From Bacteroidales bacterium (GTDB taxonomy: Bacteria; Bacteroidota; Bacteroidia; Bacteroidales; P3): a DNA stretch of 64,000 nt. The position numbers were made by a program, and so were the translations under genes. The number at the start of each line of letters is the position of its first letter. Within the stretch, counting starts at the first letter, position 1. The DNA lies in contig JAEDJL010000003.1 of the NCBI GenBank assembly GCA_016296345.1, forward strand, positions 12,427-76,426, given 5' to 3'. This document shows, piece after piece, positions 17,130-26,193 of this stretch. The notes below the pieces were generated by a model. The model was not told the DNA's origin and did not search any database. It saw only the letters and a program-made list of their open reading frames with translations.

Positions 17130-17873
17130 CTATACTGTCATACCGCCATCAACACTGAGAACTGCTCCATTGACGTATGCAGCCTCGTCGGAGGCAAGGA
17201 AGCAGAATGCGTTGGCGATATCTTCGGGTTTTCCAAGTCTTCCGACAGGTACTTTGGCAACCATGCCTGCCAAAACGTCTTCCGGCATCTTTGCAACCAT
17301 GTCTGTGGCAATAAATCCGGGAGCTACGGCATTTACAGTAACGCCTTTTTTGCCCAACTCTCTGCAAAGGGTCTTTGTCATACCGATAACGCCTGCCTTT
17401 GTGGCAACATAGTTGGTTTGTCCGAAGTTTCCGTACAATCCGACAACGGAAGAAACATTGATAATCCTGCCCCAGCCTGCTTCAACCATATATTGGTTTA
17501 CTGCCTTTGTACAATAGAATGTTCCTGTGAGGTTTATGTCGATTACGCTCTGCCATTGCTCCGGTGTCATCTTCTTCAATGTAGAGTCATTGGTAATTCC
17601 GGCGTTGTTAATCAAGATGTCAATTTTGCCGTTGGCATCAAAAACTCTCTTTGTTGCCGCAACAACTTGCTCATAGTTCGATGTATCAACTGCATCAAAG
17701 CAAATCGTGTAGCCTTCTTTTGCCATTGCTTCAACAAAAGCCTTACCTTTTTCGGCATTTCTTGCCCATACTGTTACCTTTGCACCTTCTTGTGCAAACT
17801 TTCTTGCAGCTGCCGCACCAATTCCGGCTGTTCCTCCGGTGATTATGGCAACCTTATTTTCCAATCTCTTCAT
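17130..17873 (-). CDS. SDR 3-ketoacyl reductase (FabG / acetoacetyl-CoA reductase type)
   Basis: 247 residues. NAD(P)-binding TGGTAGIG (about 12-19), NNAG, catalytic Ser in INVSSVVG and YVATKAG (Tyr-x-x-x-Lys). The GITNDSTLKKM segment resembles PhaB/PhbB acetoacetyl-CoA reductases (GITxDxxxxKM) as much as FabG. It follows a MaoC/PhaJ-type hydratase by 19 bp in the lysine-fermentation operon, so interconversion of (R)-3-hydroxybutyryl-CoA and acetoacetyl-CoA is the most likely job. FabG of fatty-acid synthesis is the alternative. Confidence 0.85.
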   Translation of the reverse strand: MKRLENKVAIITGGTAGIGAAAARKFAQEGAKVTVWARNAEKGKAFVEAMAKEGYTICFDAVDTSNYEQVVAATKRVFDANGKIDILINNAGITNDSTLKKMTPEQWQSVIDINLTGTFYCTKAVNQYMVEAGWGRIINVSSVVGLYGNFGQTNYVATKAGVIGMTKTLCRELGKKGVTVNAVAPGFIATDMVAKMPEDVLAGMVAKVPVGRLGKPEDIANAFCFLASDEAAYVNGAVLSVDGGMTV

Positions 17874-17892
17874 TGCTGTTATGTTTTGTTTG

Positions 17893-18306
17893 TTAAAATC
17901 TATCGGTGTGCATCAATTTTGCCTCGCCTGTTATTACCTCTTTGCCGGTTTCCTCATCTGTCAAAGTGGTACGAATTAAGCCTCTGTGCTTTTCTTCGTT
18001 CACTTCTATGACTTCAAACTTTGCAACATAGTTTCTGCCGACAAAAACAGGAGAACGAAAACTCATTTGCTGGCTCATGTAGATTGTTCCCTCGCCGGGC
18101 CAGATTGTTCCGAAAACTCGTGAAAAGACCGCTCCTGCAAAGAAGCCGTGAACTATCGGTTTGCCGAATGGTGTCTTTGCTGCGTACTCCGGATTGATGT
18201 GAATGGGATTATTGTCAAGCGAACAGTCAGCAAAAGCGTTTACTTGCTCTTGTGTAAAGCTCGTTTTCAACTCGTATGTGTCGCCTTGCTTGATTTTTTC
18301 CATCAT
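17893..18306 (-). CDS. MaoC-family (R)-specific enoyl-CoA hydratase
   Basis: 137 residues, a single hotdog domain. The hydratase 2 motif is SLDNNPIHINPEYAAKTPFG with catalytic Asp and His, followed by IVHGFFAGAVFS. The size and motif match PhaJ, which hydrates crotonyl-CoA to (R)-3-hydroxybutyryl-CoA. It sits between the CoA-transferase subunit (14 bp upstream) and the SDR reductase, giving a short crotonyl-CoA to acetoacetyl-CoA module. Start ATG 18306, with a second ATG at 18303. Confidence 0.88.
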   Translation of the reverse strand: MMEKIKQGDTYELKTSFTQEQVNAFADCSLDNNPIHINPEYAAKTPFGKPIVHGFFAGAVFSRVFGTIWPGEGTIYMSQQMSFRSPVFVGRNYVAKFEVIEVNEEKHRGLIRTTLTDEETGKEVITGEAKLMHTDRF

Positions 18307-18320
18307 GTCGGGATTTGAGG

Positions 18321-18980
18321 TTATTGTTGCATTGGTTTCAAATCGTCGGCAATGATAAGGTCAGCTTCGGTTGCCGCTTTAACTTGCTCGACTGTAAATT
18401 CGGGGTGTATTTCCTTCAATACAATTCCTTCGGGAGTGATTTCCATTACACCCATTTCGGTGATTATCATATTGACCTGACCTTTGGCAGTGAGCGGAAG
18501 GGTACATTTTTTCAATATTTTCGGATTTCCCTTCGCCGTATGCTCCATTGCAAGAATTACTTTCTTGGCTCCTACAAGCAAATCCATGGCTCCGCCCATT
18601 CCGGGGATTTTTTTGCCGGGTATCATCCAGTTTGCCAAGTCTCCTTTCTCATCTACCTGCATTGCTCCCAAGATTGAAGCATCTACATGACCGCCTCTGA
18701 TAATTCCAAAGGAGGTTGCCGAATCGAAAGTGGCAGCTCCGTCAATCATTGTAACGTGTCCGCCTCCTGCATTTATCAATTCAGGATCTTCCTCTCCTTC
18801 TTTTGCGTCAGAATCCATGCCAATCAAGCCATTCTCACTTTGCAAAAGCACCTTGACTCCAGGTTTCAAATAGTTGGGAATAAGTGTCGGTATTCCGATA
18901 CCAAGATTTACCACATATCCGTCTTGAAGCTCCAAAGCAGCTCGCTTTGCTATCACTTCTCTTATTTGAGCTTTTTCCAT
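18321..18980 (-). CDS. CoA-transferase beta subunit (acetoacetate/butyrate type)
   Basis: 219 residues. The family I CoA-transferase B subunit is recognised by NLGIGIPTLIPNY and the catalytic Glu in LLQSENGLIG, plus the conserved GGHVDASILGAMQVD. It moves CoA between acetoacetate, acetate or butyrate. The partner alpha subunit (AtoD type) is not in the window, so it must be encoded elsewhere. In the operon it lies 100 bp after kamE and 14 bp before the hydratase. Lone beta subunits beside kamDE are, as I recall, also found in Porphyromonas. Confidence 0.9.
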   Translation of the reverse strand: MEKAQIREVIAKRAALELQDGYVVNLGIGIPTLIPNYLKPGVKVLLQSENGLIGMDSDAKEGEEDPELINAGGGHVTMIDGAATFDSATSFGIIRGGHVDASILGAMQVDEKGDLANWMIPGKKIPGMGGAMDLLVGAKKVILAMEHTAKGNPKILKKCTLPLTAKGQVNMIITEMGVMEITPEGIVLKEIHPEFTVEQVKAATEADLIIADDLKPMQQ

Positions 18981-19080
18981 AGCTTTTATGTTTTATTACT
19001 TTGTTTTCAAACAAGCGTTCGTCCGAAAGCTGCCTTGCGGGCAAACGCTTCTCATATTGGTTTATTGTGTCGGTGATTGA

Positions 19081-19869
19081 TTATTTTCCCATGCGGCGTG
19101 CCAACTCTTCTGCTATGTAAGAGGCAACGTCATCGGCGTAGGTGTTCATTCCAAAGCCTGCATCATAACCCAATTCCTTCGCAAGCTCGTGAGTAATTCT
19201 CGCACCACCGCAACACAATATCACTTTATCTCTCAAACCTTCGGCTTCCAACATCTCGACAAGCTCTGTCAAGTTTTGGATATGCACATCTTTTTGAGTA
19301 ACTGTCTGAGACACCAAGAGAGCATCGGCTTTCATCTCCAAGGCTTTTGCAATAAACTCCTCGTTTGGCACTTGCGCTCCCATGTTCAAGGCTTCTATCA
19401 TCTCATAACGCTCCAATCCGTAATGCCCTGCATAACCTTTCATATTCATTATGGCATCTATTCCAACCGTGTGAGCATCTGTACCTGTGGAAGCTCCGAC
19501 AATGACAATCTTTCGTCCGATTTTTTCTTTGATGAACTCGTCTGTCTCGTGCATATCCATGACATTTGATTCCACTTTCGGAACATGGATTGTTGTATAA
19601 TCGACTGTGTGAACCGTGCTGCCATAGCAGTTGAAAAAAGTGAAGCCTTTGGTCAATTCTTTGTAGAAAACTACTTGCGGATTCTCAAATCCCATTTTCT
19701 TCATCAACTGTTTTGCAGCCTCTATGGCTTCATCGCCACACGGAACGGGAAGTGTAAAACTCAACTGGGTCTTACCGTCGTTCATTGTGTCGCCGTATGG
19801 TTTTACTTTGGTGAGGTCAAGCTCCGTATCGAAGTTTTTTGCCTCCATTGAATAAAGTCCGCCGCTCAT
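19081..19869 (-). CDS. kamE: Lysine 5,6-aminomutase beta subunit
   Basis: 262 residues. The B12-binding motif is GTDAHTVGIDAIMN (Asp-x-His-x-x-Gly) followed by the Rossmann-type LVSQTVTQKDVH and CCGGARITHELAKELGYDAGFG. It carries adenosylcobalamin and, with KamD, moves the terminal amino group of lysine or beta-lysine from C6 to C5. The ATG overlaps the kamD stop by one base (TAATG), so expression is coupled. The length matches the family. Confidence 0.95.
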   Translation of the reverse strand: MSGGLYSMEAKNFDTELDLTKVKPYGDTMNDGKTQLSFTLPVPCGDEAIEAAKQLMKKMGFENPQVVFYKELTKGFTFFNCYGSTVHTVDYTTIHVPKVESNVMDMHETDEFIKEKIGRKIVIVGASTGTDAHTVGIDAIMNMKGYAGHYGLERYEMIEALNMGAQVPNEEFIAKALEMKADALLVSQTVTQKDVHIQNLTELVEMLEAEGLRDKVILCCGGARITHELAKELGYDAGFGMNTYADDVASYIAEELARRMGK

Positions 19870-21434
19870 TATCTTTGTCCTCCTTTTCCTTTCATTAAAT
19901 CAATAAACGGATTGTAGTAGTTGTCGCCTTTTTCAAACACTCCCGACAATCCTTTTCCACCATTGAACGGACGTTTTATGTCCGCAAAGATACCTTTCTC
20001 CAAAGCAGAGAAGAGACCCTCCTTTGTCATTTTTTCCAACAGCTCTATGGCATCGTCCAACACCTTTTTGGCTCTTGTCTGCATGATACCGTCTTTCTTA
20101 AACTCCACATCGTCTCCAAGGTTCTTCATATTGCGGAAGATGTATTGAGCATTCTCGATAGACAAGTAACGGTCAGACATGAAAGGAGTGTGAATTGCCT
20201 CGGTCATCATACCCAAAAGTTGCAATCCCTGCCCTGTCCAAATAGCTATTTCGTTAAACAAAGCGTCTTGAATGTGTCCTCGGAATATGTTTCCGGTCAT
20301 AAACTTTGTCGGAGGCATATATTTCAAAGGTGCCTTAGGGAAAATCTCTCTTATCATCTGAGCTTGAGCCAACTCATACAAGAATCCGTTTTCCAAATCG
20401 GGCGTCATCTCAAACGCATGACCCAATCCCATTTGTTCTTCGGGCAATCCTGCTGCAAAAGCAAGCTGTTCGTTGATAAGGTCTGAGGCTAAAACTGTGT
20501 GTGCCTGCTCAAAAGCATCGGCTGTTGTGAGGTAATTGTCTTCTCCTGTGTTGATTATAACGCCTGCAAAGCCGTTTATCACTCTCGAAAAGTACTGATC
20601 GATAAGTGTTCTCTGCATATTGATGTCGCGGAACAAGATACCGTAAAGTGCATCGTTCAACATGACGTCCAAACCTTCCAATGCACCCATTACAGCAATC
20701 TCCGGCATACACAAACCCGAGCAATAGTTGCACAATCTGATGTAACGACCTACCTCTTCGCCCACTTCGTCCAACGCCTTACGCATTATGCGGAAGTTTT
20801 CCTGAGTTGCGAAAGTTCCACCAAAGCCTTCGGTAGTTGCACCGTAAGGAACATAGTCCAAAAGCGACTGACCTGTTGTACGTATCACGGCAATGATGTC
20901 TGCACCCTGCCTTGCACCTGCCTGAGCCTGCACAACGTCCTCATAGATGTTACCTGTTGCCACTATAATATATAGGTATGGTTTTTTGCCTTCGCCTATG
21001 GTCTCTATGTAGTTCTCTCTTCGGCGGCGGTTGGCTTTAATTCGCTCCATCGACTGCTCGATAAAAGGTTGCAAAGCCTCCTTTGCCTTTTGTGCATCGC
21101 CCTGAGGGAGAGTTGTAATATCGAGAGTGCCTGCCGCTGTCTGCTCTGCAATCTCGCAAGGGGTCTTTCCTGTCTGCAATACTGCGTTACCCAACACCGG
21201 AAGGATACCATTTGCCAACATACCCTTGTCTTTGACAAAATCGACCAACACATTTGGCAAAGGAACGCCGCTTTGGTCAATTCCATCTACCCCCATCAAA
21301 CGGCACAACGTCCTTTCGCAGGCAACGGTCGAATAACCATCGACAAAATCCTGCACTTGGTCGGAGATTACCTTCGCAAGCTCCTTTGCGTGTGCCACCT
21401 TGTTAAAATCCAAGCCTAATTTGCTCTTTTCCAT
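19869..21434 (-). CDS. kamD: Lysine 5,6-aminomutase alpha subunit
   Basis: 521 residues, the full family length. The TIM-barrel subunit binds PLP and substrate; segments such as RLMGVDGIDQSGVPLPN, YSTVACERTLC and RDINMQRTLIDQYFSRVINGFAG are characteristic. It is the first gene of the minus-strand operon kamD-kamE-CoA transferase-hydratase-reductase. The promoter element TACTTTTG lies 93 bp upstream. Genes for lysine 2,3-aminomutase (kamA), kdd, kce and kal are not in the window. Confidence 0.95.
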   Translation of the reverse strand: MEKSKLGLDFNKVAHAKELAKVISDQVQDFVDGYSTVACERTLCRLMGVDGIDQSGVPLPNVLVDFVKDKGMLANGILPVLGNAVLQTGKTPCEIAEQTAAGTLDITTLPQGDAQKAKEALQPFIEQSMERIKANRRRRENYIETIGEGKKPYLYIIVATGNIYEDVVQAQAGARQGADIIAVIRTTGQSLLDYVPYGATTEGFGGTFATQENFRIMRKALDEVGEEVGRYIRLCNYCSGLCMPEIAVMGALEGLDVMLNDALYGILFRDINMQRTLIDQYFSRVINGFAGVIINTGEDNYLTTADAFEQAHTVLASDLINEQLAFAAGLPEEQMGLGHAFEMTPDLENGFLYELAQAQMIREIFPKAPLKYMPPTKFMTGNIFRGHIQDALFNEIAIWTGQGLQLLGMMTEAIHTPFMSDRYLSIENAQYIFRNMKNLGDDVEFKKDGIMQTRAKKVLDDAIELLEKMTKEGLFSALEKGIFADIKRPFNGGKGLSGVFEKGDNYYNPFIDLMKGKGGQR

Positions 21435-21526
21435 ATCTCGTAGTGTAGTTATTATTTTTTCATTCTTGTTGCACCGTCTGCCGTGTTATCACCAAAGAGT
21501 TTCGACACGACACACCAAAGCGACTG

Positions 21527-21534
21527 CAAAAGTA
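21527..21534 (-). promoter_or_regulatory. Promoter -7 element of the lysine-fermentation operon
   Basis: TACTTTTG (TAnnTTTG) on the minus strand, giving a leader of roughly 85 nt before kamD. Confidence 0.65.
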
Positions 21535-21567
21535 CGAAAAAGATAAGTAATTGCAAAATCAATTCAC

Positions 21568-21600
21568 AAAAAAAGGCGGTAGTTTCCTACTCTACCGCCA
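21568..21600 (-). terminator. Terminator of the 219-residue envelope protein gene
   Basis: On the minus strand GGCGGTAG (21592-21599) pairs with CTACCGCC (21575-21582) and is followed by a run of seven T. Confidence 0.85.
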
Positions 21601-21623
21601 AAAAAGTTCATATTCTCGCTTTC

Positions 21624-22283
21624 TTACCTGCCCAAAACAGCCTTATTCACCTTTTTCATGTCCAAAGGCACGCCCGCAGAAATCTCAAACGGCAACACAT
21701 CTATTCTTTTGCCGCTGTTGGCACTTGTTGTGTTGGTAATGGTCGGTCTGTACGTAAAAGCAAGAGAAACATCGTCCAAAATCCATCTCAATCTTATCGG
21801 AACACAGCCCGATATCTGTGCAATGACATCATAAGATGAAAGATTGGTGTTTCCATTTGAAGGAATTTTGAAGTAATATCCCCCATACTCGCCTCCAATT
21901 CCCACCGAAAGAGAAAGCATCGAGAAAACATCTTCGGTATTGAAGATATAATTGTAACCAATACCCACACTAAGTTTGAAAGATGTCGAAAAACAACTGT
22001 TGTCTCCTGTTTCTCTCAACATTCCCCAATCGATTGCATAATCTGCCTCCAACGAAAGACCTGTTTTCGTGCTGATTGAAGAGTATCGATTTCCCAATCC
22101 GAAAGCAACCGAAGGCAAATTGGTCTGTGCAACCTTGGCTCTGCCTGTTCCGAAAGAGACAGAAGCGTATGGTTCGACCACTTTAATCTTCTCGCTTTGC
22201 TGAGCAAAGACACCGAATGAACATACTGCCATGCCGTTCAAGGCACATACGGCAATGCAAACAAGTTTTGCTATTTTTTTCAT
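21624..22283 (-). CDS. Exported outer-membrane beta-barrel-like protein, unknown function
   Basis: 219 residues. A signal peptide (about residues 1-28, ending VFAQ) is followed by alternating hydrophobic strands (FGLGNRYSSISTKTGLSLEADY, KLSVGIGYNYIF, LSLSVGIGGEYGGYYF) typical of small outer-membrane barrels. There is no terminal aromatic residue, so barrel membership is inferred. It has its own promoter (TATCTTTA, 22331-22338, minus strand) and terminator. No family is recognised with certainty. Confidence 0.6.
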   Translation of the reverse strand: MKKIAKLVCIAVCALNGMAVCSFGVFAQQSEKIKVVEPYASVSFGTGRAKVAQTNLPSVAFGLGNRYSSISTKTGLSLEADYAIDWGMLRETGDNSCFSTSFKLSVGIGYNYIFNTEDVFSMLSLSVGIGGEYGGYYFKIPSNGNTNLSSYDVIAQISGCVPIRLRWILDDVSLAFTYRPTITNTTSANSGKRIDVLPFEISAGVPLDMKKVNKAVLGR

Positions 22284-22330
22284 CGTACTTTTGTTTTTAA
22301 TGGTTAAGTTTTCCTTTAATTACATCGGTG

Positions 22331-22514
22331 TAAAGATATAGTTTTTTTTAATACGACCATGACAAAAATTCAATCAATCTAATCAAATCGGCAAATCAGT
22401 CCTTGCAATGCTTTAATCTGCAATACCTTATACCGAATTAAAAACATCAAATCGGCATTTCGAGTGTTTTTTTACAAAGATATTTTGCCGATTGGAAGAT
22501 TTGGCATATCTTTG
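22331..22514. promoter_or_regulatory. Divergent promoters, with possible degenerate repeat units between
   Basis: TATCTTTA (22331-22338) on the minus strand serves the barrel-like protein; TATCTTTG (22507-22514) on the plus strand serves the 119-residue protein. Between them AATCGGCAAAT (centre 22391) and AATCGGCATTT (centre 22455) resemble worn-out units of the 21-bp family. Confidence 0.55.
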
Positions 22515-22555
22515 CGGCGTTAAACGACTTAGTAATAAACAAAACAATTATCATT

Positions 22556-22915
22556 ATGAAGAAAATATTTTGCACAATCGCCGTGACAATGTTTGCCTGC
22601 TCGGCTTTCGCTCAACAAAAAGTTGAAGCAAATTATGTGGAAGCAGGAGTAAATGAAAACGACCCTTCGACTTACAAAGCAAAAGAGGTCGTAATGCCTG
22701 ACGGAAAGAAGGAAACAGTGTTGTTTAAGAAGAAACACTTCAACCAAGAGAATGTAAAAATCAGCTCTTCTTCCGCAACAGCTCTTTCAATCGAAGACAT
22801 GATGGCTGTAATCGAGAGAAAGAAAAAGCAACACGAGTGTGTGAAAGAAATGTACGAAGAAGACGGATTGTACTATATGCTTTTCACCAAGTGTAACACC
22901 GAAGGAAAACAATAA
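22556..22915 (+). CDS. Small exported protein, unknown function
   Basis: 119 residues. The signal peptide MKKIFCTIAVTMFACSAFAQ is clear; the mature part is about 99 residues, charged, with many Lys and Glu and two Cys (HECVKEMYEEDG, FTKCNTEG). No known domain is recognised. It is monocistronic: a promoter element lies 42 bp upstream and a 21-bp repeat array lies just downstream. Confidence 0.7.
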   Translation: MKKIFCTIAVTMFACSAFAQQKVEANYVEAGVNENDPSTYKAKEVVMPDGKKETVLFKKKHFNQENVKISSSSATALSIEDMMAVIERKKKQHECVKEMYEEDGLYYMLFTKCNTEGKQ

Positions 22916-22978
22916 TTCGGCTTTTAAGATACAATAAGAAGGCATCTTCTTTCGTTGTATTTTGAAGCGGAAAAATTG

Positions 22979-23052
22979 AAACGCCGTTTTGCTCGAGCGA
23001 AACGGCGTTTTATTCTGCCAAAACGCCGTTTTATTTCACTGAAACGCCGTTT
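22979..23052. repeat. 21-bp-period palindrome array, locus 6
   Basis: Four perfect AAACGSCGTTT units centred at 22984, 23005, 23026 and 23047 (C,G,C,C), exactly 21 bp apart, between two co-directional genes. Confidence 0.92.
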
Positions 23053-23103
23053 TGTCAGAGCGTTTGCAAGAGGCTTTGTTTCAGATATTTATAACATAGA
23101 TAT

Positions 23104-23376
23104 ATGAGTTTGTTTCAGACAAGAAAACCAAGACAATTTGAGTATAAACCTCGTTTTTACGACCCCGAAAAGGAAGAGTTGGAGCGTTTGAAAGCAAAGT
23201 ATGGCGATGTCGAAGGGACAGAATATAAGCGTCGAATCGACTTTCGTTCTGCAATGAAGACGAAAAAAGATGAGAAAATCGGCAAACCTGTGTCGGGATT
23301 GAAGATTATACTCATCGCTTCTCTGATTATAGCTATCTTATACTTTCTTTTGTACGTGGTAGAAACATGGCAATAG
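23104..23376 (+). CDS. Small membrane protein upstream of mutL
   Basis: 90 residues. The N-terminal part is charged (RKPRQFEYKPRFYDPEKEELERLKAKYG), followed by one transmembrane helix (about 67-85, LKIILIASLIIAILYFLLYV). It overlaps mutL by 10 bp. Proteins of this form recur next to mutL in Bacteroidota genomes; the function is unknown. Confidence 0.75.
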   Translation: MSLFQTRKPRQFEYKPRFYDPEKEELERLKAKYGDVEGTEYKRRIDFRSAMKTKKDEKIGKPVSGLKIILIASLIIAILYFLLYVVETWQ

Positions 23377-25148
23377 AAATTTTGGACAGCGTTGTGGCAA
23401 ATCAGATTGCCGCAGGAGAAGTGGTAAACCGTCCCTCGTCGGTCGTAAAGGAGCTTTTGGAAAACTCAATCGACTCCGGAGCAGCCCGAGTTCAGTTGGT
23501 GATAAAAGATGCCGGCAGAACGCTCATTCAGGTGAGCGACAATGGTTGCGGAATGGACAGAGAAGATGCTCAAAAGTGCTTTCTGCCCCACGCAACCAGC
23601 AAGATACGCACTTCGGAAGACATGATGAAACTCCGCACAATGGGTTTCAGAGGCGAGGCTCTTGCATCTATTGCCGCAATTTCGCAAGTCGAACTCAAAA
23701 CTCGCCGAGAGCAGGACGAAACAGGCACAAAGGTCATAATAGAAGGCGGAGAGATAAAACAGGTTTCGGACGTTGCTTGTCCGGCAGGCACTTGTATCTC
23801 GGTCAAGAACATATTTTACAATACTCCTGCAAGGCGTAACTTCCTCAAAAGCGACCAAATAGAAAACAGCCACGTCAATGACGAATTTTTGAGGGTCGCT
23901 CTGATTAAGCCGGAAGTCGCTTTCGGCTATGTGAACAACGAAAGAAATATGCACAACCTCACAACGGGCAACGCAAAGAAGAGAATAATCGACCTTTTCG
24001 GCTCATCGCTTTCGGGCAAGCTCATTCCGCTGAACGAAAGCCTCGATTTGGTCAAGATAGGAGGCTTTGTGTGTTCGGCAGACTTTGCAAAGAAGAACAA
24101 ATCGTGGCAGTATTTCTTCGTAAACGGACGATTTATGAAGAACAATTACTTTGCCAATGCGGTAGAGAGGGCTTTTGGCAACCTGCTTGGCGAAAAGACC
24201 TACCCTGCTTTCTTCATTACGCTCGACCTTCCGCCCGAAAACATAGATGTAAACATACATCCGACAAAGACAGAGGTCAAATTTTTGGACGACAAGATGA
24301 TTTACTCCGTTCTGCACGCCGCAACAAAACGCGGTCTCGGGCAGTATGCTCTCTCAAACGAGATTTCGTTCACCAAACCTGCCATAGAATTTCCGCAGGT
24401 GTCCGCTTCAACTCCTCTTCCCAAGGCTCCGCAAATTCGCTTTGACCCTTCGTTCAATCCTTTTGACACTTCGGACTCCCGACCGCTCACTATGTTGCAG
24501 GAAAAGCCTGTTGTGCAACCCTCTCTCTTTGAGAAAGACATTCCCGAGCTTGTCCCCACTCCCACAAACCGCCCTGCGGAAAGAGAAAACAGAGAACTCA
24601 ACCTCATGCAGGTGGCAGAGCGATATATTGTTGTCCGAAGCAAGGAGTCTGTGCTACTGATTGACCAGAGCAGAGCGTCGCAAAGGGTGATTTACGAAAG
24701 CGTCCTCGGAGGCGAAACTCCCAAAACCCTGTGCCAAAACCTTGCAACACCCATAAAACACTTCTTTGCACCTCACATAAGTTTCCAACTTGTGGAACTG
24801 CTTCCTGCCTTGGAGAGCTATGGAATGAAGATGGAGTATGACAAGACGGACGGAGGATTTTTCCTTGTGGCAAAATCGCCTTCAAACAGTGCGGAAGAGT
24901 GTTTCGAGACGGCTCAAAACCTTGTCGAAGACAAGCAAAACTGCTTTGCCTCAGGCTCTCAAAACGAGAAAAGAGCCATGATGATTGCACAAAAGAACAA
25001 AATACCTTACGGACAGGTGCTTTCCAACCAACAAATGCAGACATTGATTTCCCAGCTGTTCAGTTGCAGAGAGTGTAACCTCACTCCCGAGGGAAAAAAG
25101 ATAATAATCAGACTGACAACAGACGACTTGGACAAGATGTTCGAGTAG
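23367..25148 (+). CDS. mutL: DNA mismatch repair protein MutL
   Basis: 593 residues. GHKL ATPase motifs are complete: ELLENSIDSGA, DNGCGMDR, TMGFRGEALASI. The transducer region and C-terminal dimerisation domain follow. MutL couples MutS mismatch recognition to strand nicking. At the place where endonuclease-type MutL has DQHAxxE, this protein reads IDQSRASQRVIYE, so the metal-binding motif is not intact. It overlaps the small membrane-protein gene by 10 bp. Confidence 0.93.
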   Translation: MAIEILDSVVANQIAAGEVVNRPSSVVKELLENSIDSGAARVQLVIKDAGRTLIQVSDNGCGMDREDAQKCFLPHATSKIRTSEDMMKLRTMGFRGEALASIAAISQVELKTRREQDETGTKVIIEGGEIKQVSDVACPAGTCISVKNIFYNTPARRNFLKSDQIENSHVNDEFLRVALIKPEVAFGYVNNERNMHNLTTGNAKKRIIDLFGSSLSGKLIPLNESLDLVKIGGFVCSADFAKKNKSWQYFFVNGRFMKNNYFANAVERAFGNLLGEKTYPAFFITLDLPPENIDVNIHPTKTEVKFLDDKMIYSVLHAATKRGLGQYALSNEISFTKPAIEFPQVSASTPLPKAPQIRFDPSFNPFDTSDSRPLTMLQEKPVVQPSLFEKDIPELVPTPTNRPAERENRELNLMQVAERYIVVRSKESVLLIDQSRASQRVIYESVLGGETPKTLCQNLATPIKHFFAPHISFQLVELLPALESYGMKMEYDKTDGGFFLVAKSPSNSAEECFETAQNLVEDKQNCFASGSQNEKRAMMIAQKNKIPYGQVLSNQQMQTLISQLFSCRECNLTPEGKKIIIRLTTDDLDKMFE

Positions 25149-25154
25149 AAAGAA

Positions 25155-25194
25155 AATCTGCACCCTGCTTTCTTTGTTGCAGAGTGCAGATTTG
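25155..25194 (-). terminator. Terminator between mutL and the dehydrogenase
   Basis: AAATCTGCAC (25155-25164) pairs with GTGCAGATTT (25185-25194). On the minus strand it is followed by TTTTCTTTC, so it should end the dehydrogenase transcript and may also act for mutL. Confidence 0.65.
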
Positions 25195-25216
25195 GTATTC
25201 TGTAAAGCCCTTTGGA

Positions 25217-26152
25217 CTATTTGCTTTCGATGTATTGGTCCAAGTTTTGCAGGATTATGTCTATCCTTATGTCGAAACTCTCCCTTGTTGCAAAGGCAAC
25301 GTGTGGCAAAAGCAAGGTATTCTTTGCTCCAAGAAGGGGATTGTCCGCTTTCAAAGGCGGTTCGCTGTCGTAAACGTCGATTGCAGCTGCCGCAATCCGT
25401 CCTTGGTTCAAGCAGTCTGCCAAGGCTTTGTTGTCAATCACCCCTCCGCGAGAAGTATTGACCACTATGGCAGAGGGTTTGCACAAAGCTAGCATCTCGG
25501 AGCTGATAAGACCCTTTGTTTGCTTGGTCAGAGGAGTGTGAAGCGAGATAATGTCGCTGCGTTTCATCAATTCCTCCAACGAAGTGTACTCTATATTCAT
25601 GTCAATAGCCTCCTGCCGCTGCGAACGCGAGTAGGCAATAATCTGACAGCCGAAGACTTTGAGCAGTTGTGCCGTCCTGAGTCCTATTGCTCCCGTTCCG
25701 ACAATGCCGACCGTCTTGCCGCAAAGCTCTCTTCCCAAGATATTGTTCCTGCCTTGAAGAGAACGAGTTGCAGCATCAAAAGGCGTCATCTTGCGATAAA
25801 CATCGAGCATCATTCCCACAGCCAATTCTGCCACTGCCTGCGTAGCATAGCCCGAGGCATTGCGGATTTGTATTCCTCTTTGGCTGCAATAGTCTTGGTC
25901 TATGTGGTCCAAGCCCGTGAAAGCGACGTTCAAGAACTTCAATTCGGGACATTGTTCCAACACATTGCGACCAAGAGGGATATTGGACACCATTACGACT
26001 TCCGCACCCTTCATTCTTTCGACAAGGGTCGCCTCATCTTCCTTTCGGTCGGGGAAAACGACCAACTCACAACCCTTTTTCTCATATTTTCGAGCCAATT
26101 CCGCTGCCCTTTCGGGGCTTATTCCCATAGGCTCTACTGCAACAATTTTCAT
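25217..26152 (-). CDS. D-isomer-specific 2-hydroxyacid dehydrogenase
   Basis: 311 residues from ATG 26152; the 18 codons further upstream overlap the promoter TATCTTTG (26194-26201, minus strand). The NAD-binding motif is GIVGTGAIGLRTAQLL, then VVNTSRGGVIDNKAL and the catalytic His in LLPHVAFATRESFDIR. It reduces a 2-keto acid to a D-2-hydroxy acid (lactate, glycerate or similar). The substrate is unclear, and the His is followed by V-A-F where W is common in other subfamilies. Monocistronic. Confidence 0.88.
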   Translation of the reverse strand: MKIVAVEPMGISPERAAELARKYEKKGCELVVFPDRKEDEATLVERMKGAEVVMVSNIPLGRNVLEQCPELKFLNVAFTGLDHIDQDYCSQRGIQIRNASGYATQAVAELAVGMMLDVYRKMTPFDAATRSLQGRNNILGRELCGKTVGIVGTGAIGLRTAQLLKVFGCQIIAYSRSQRQEAIDMNIEYTSLEELMKRSDIISLHTPLTKQTKGLISSEMLALCKPSAIVVNTSRGGVIDNKALADCLNQGRIAAAAIDVYDSEPPLKADNPLLGAKNTLLLPHVAFATRESFDIRIDIILQNLDQYIESK

Positions 26153-26193
26153 ATAACTTGGTATTGAATTATCAGTTTTTTGTTTCTGTTTTG

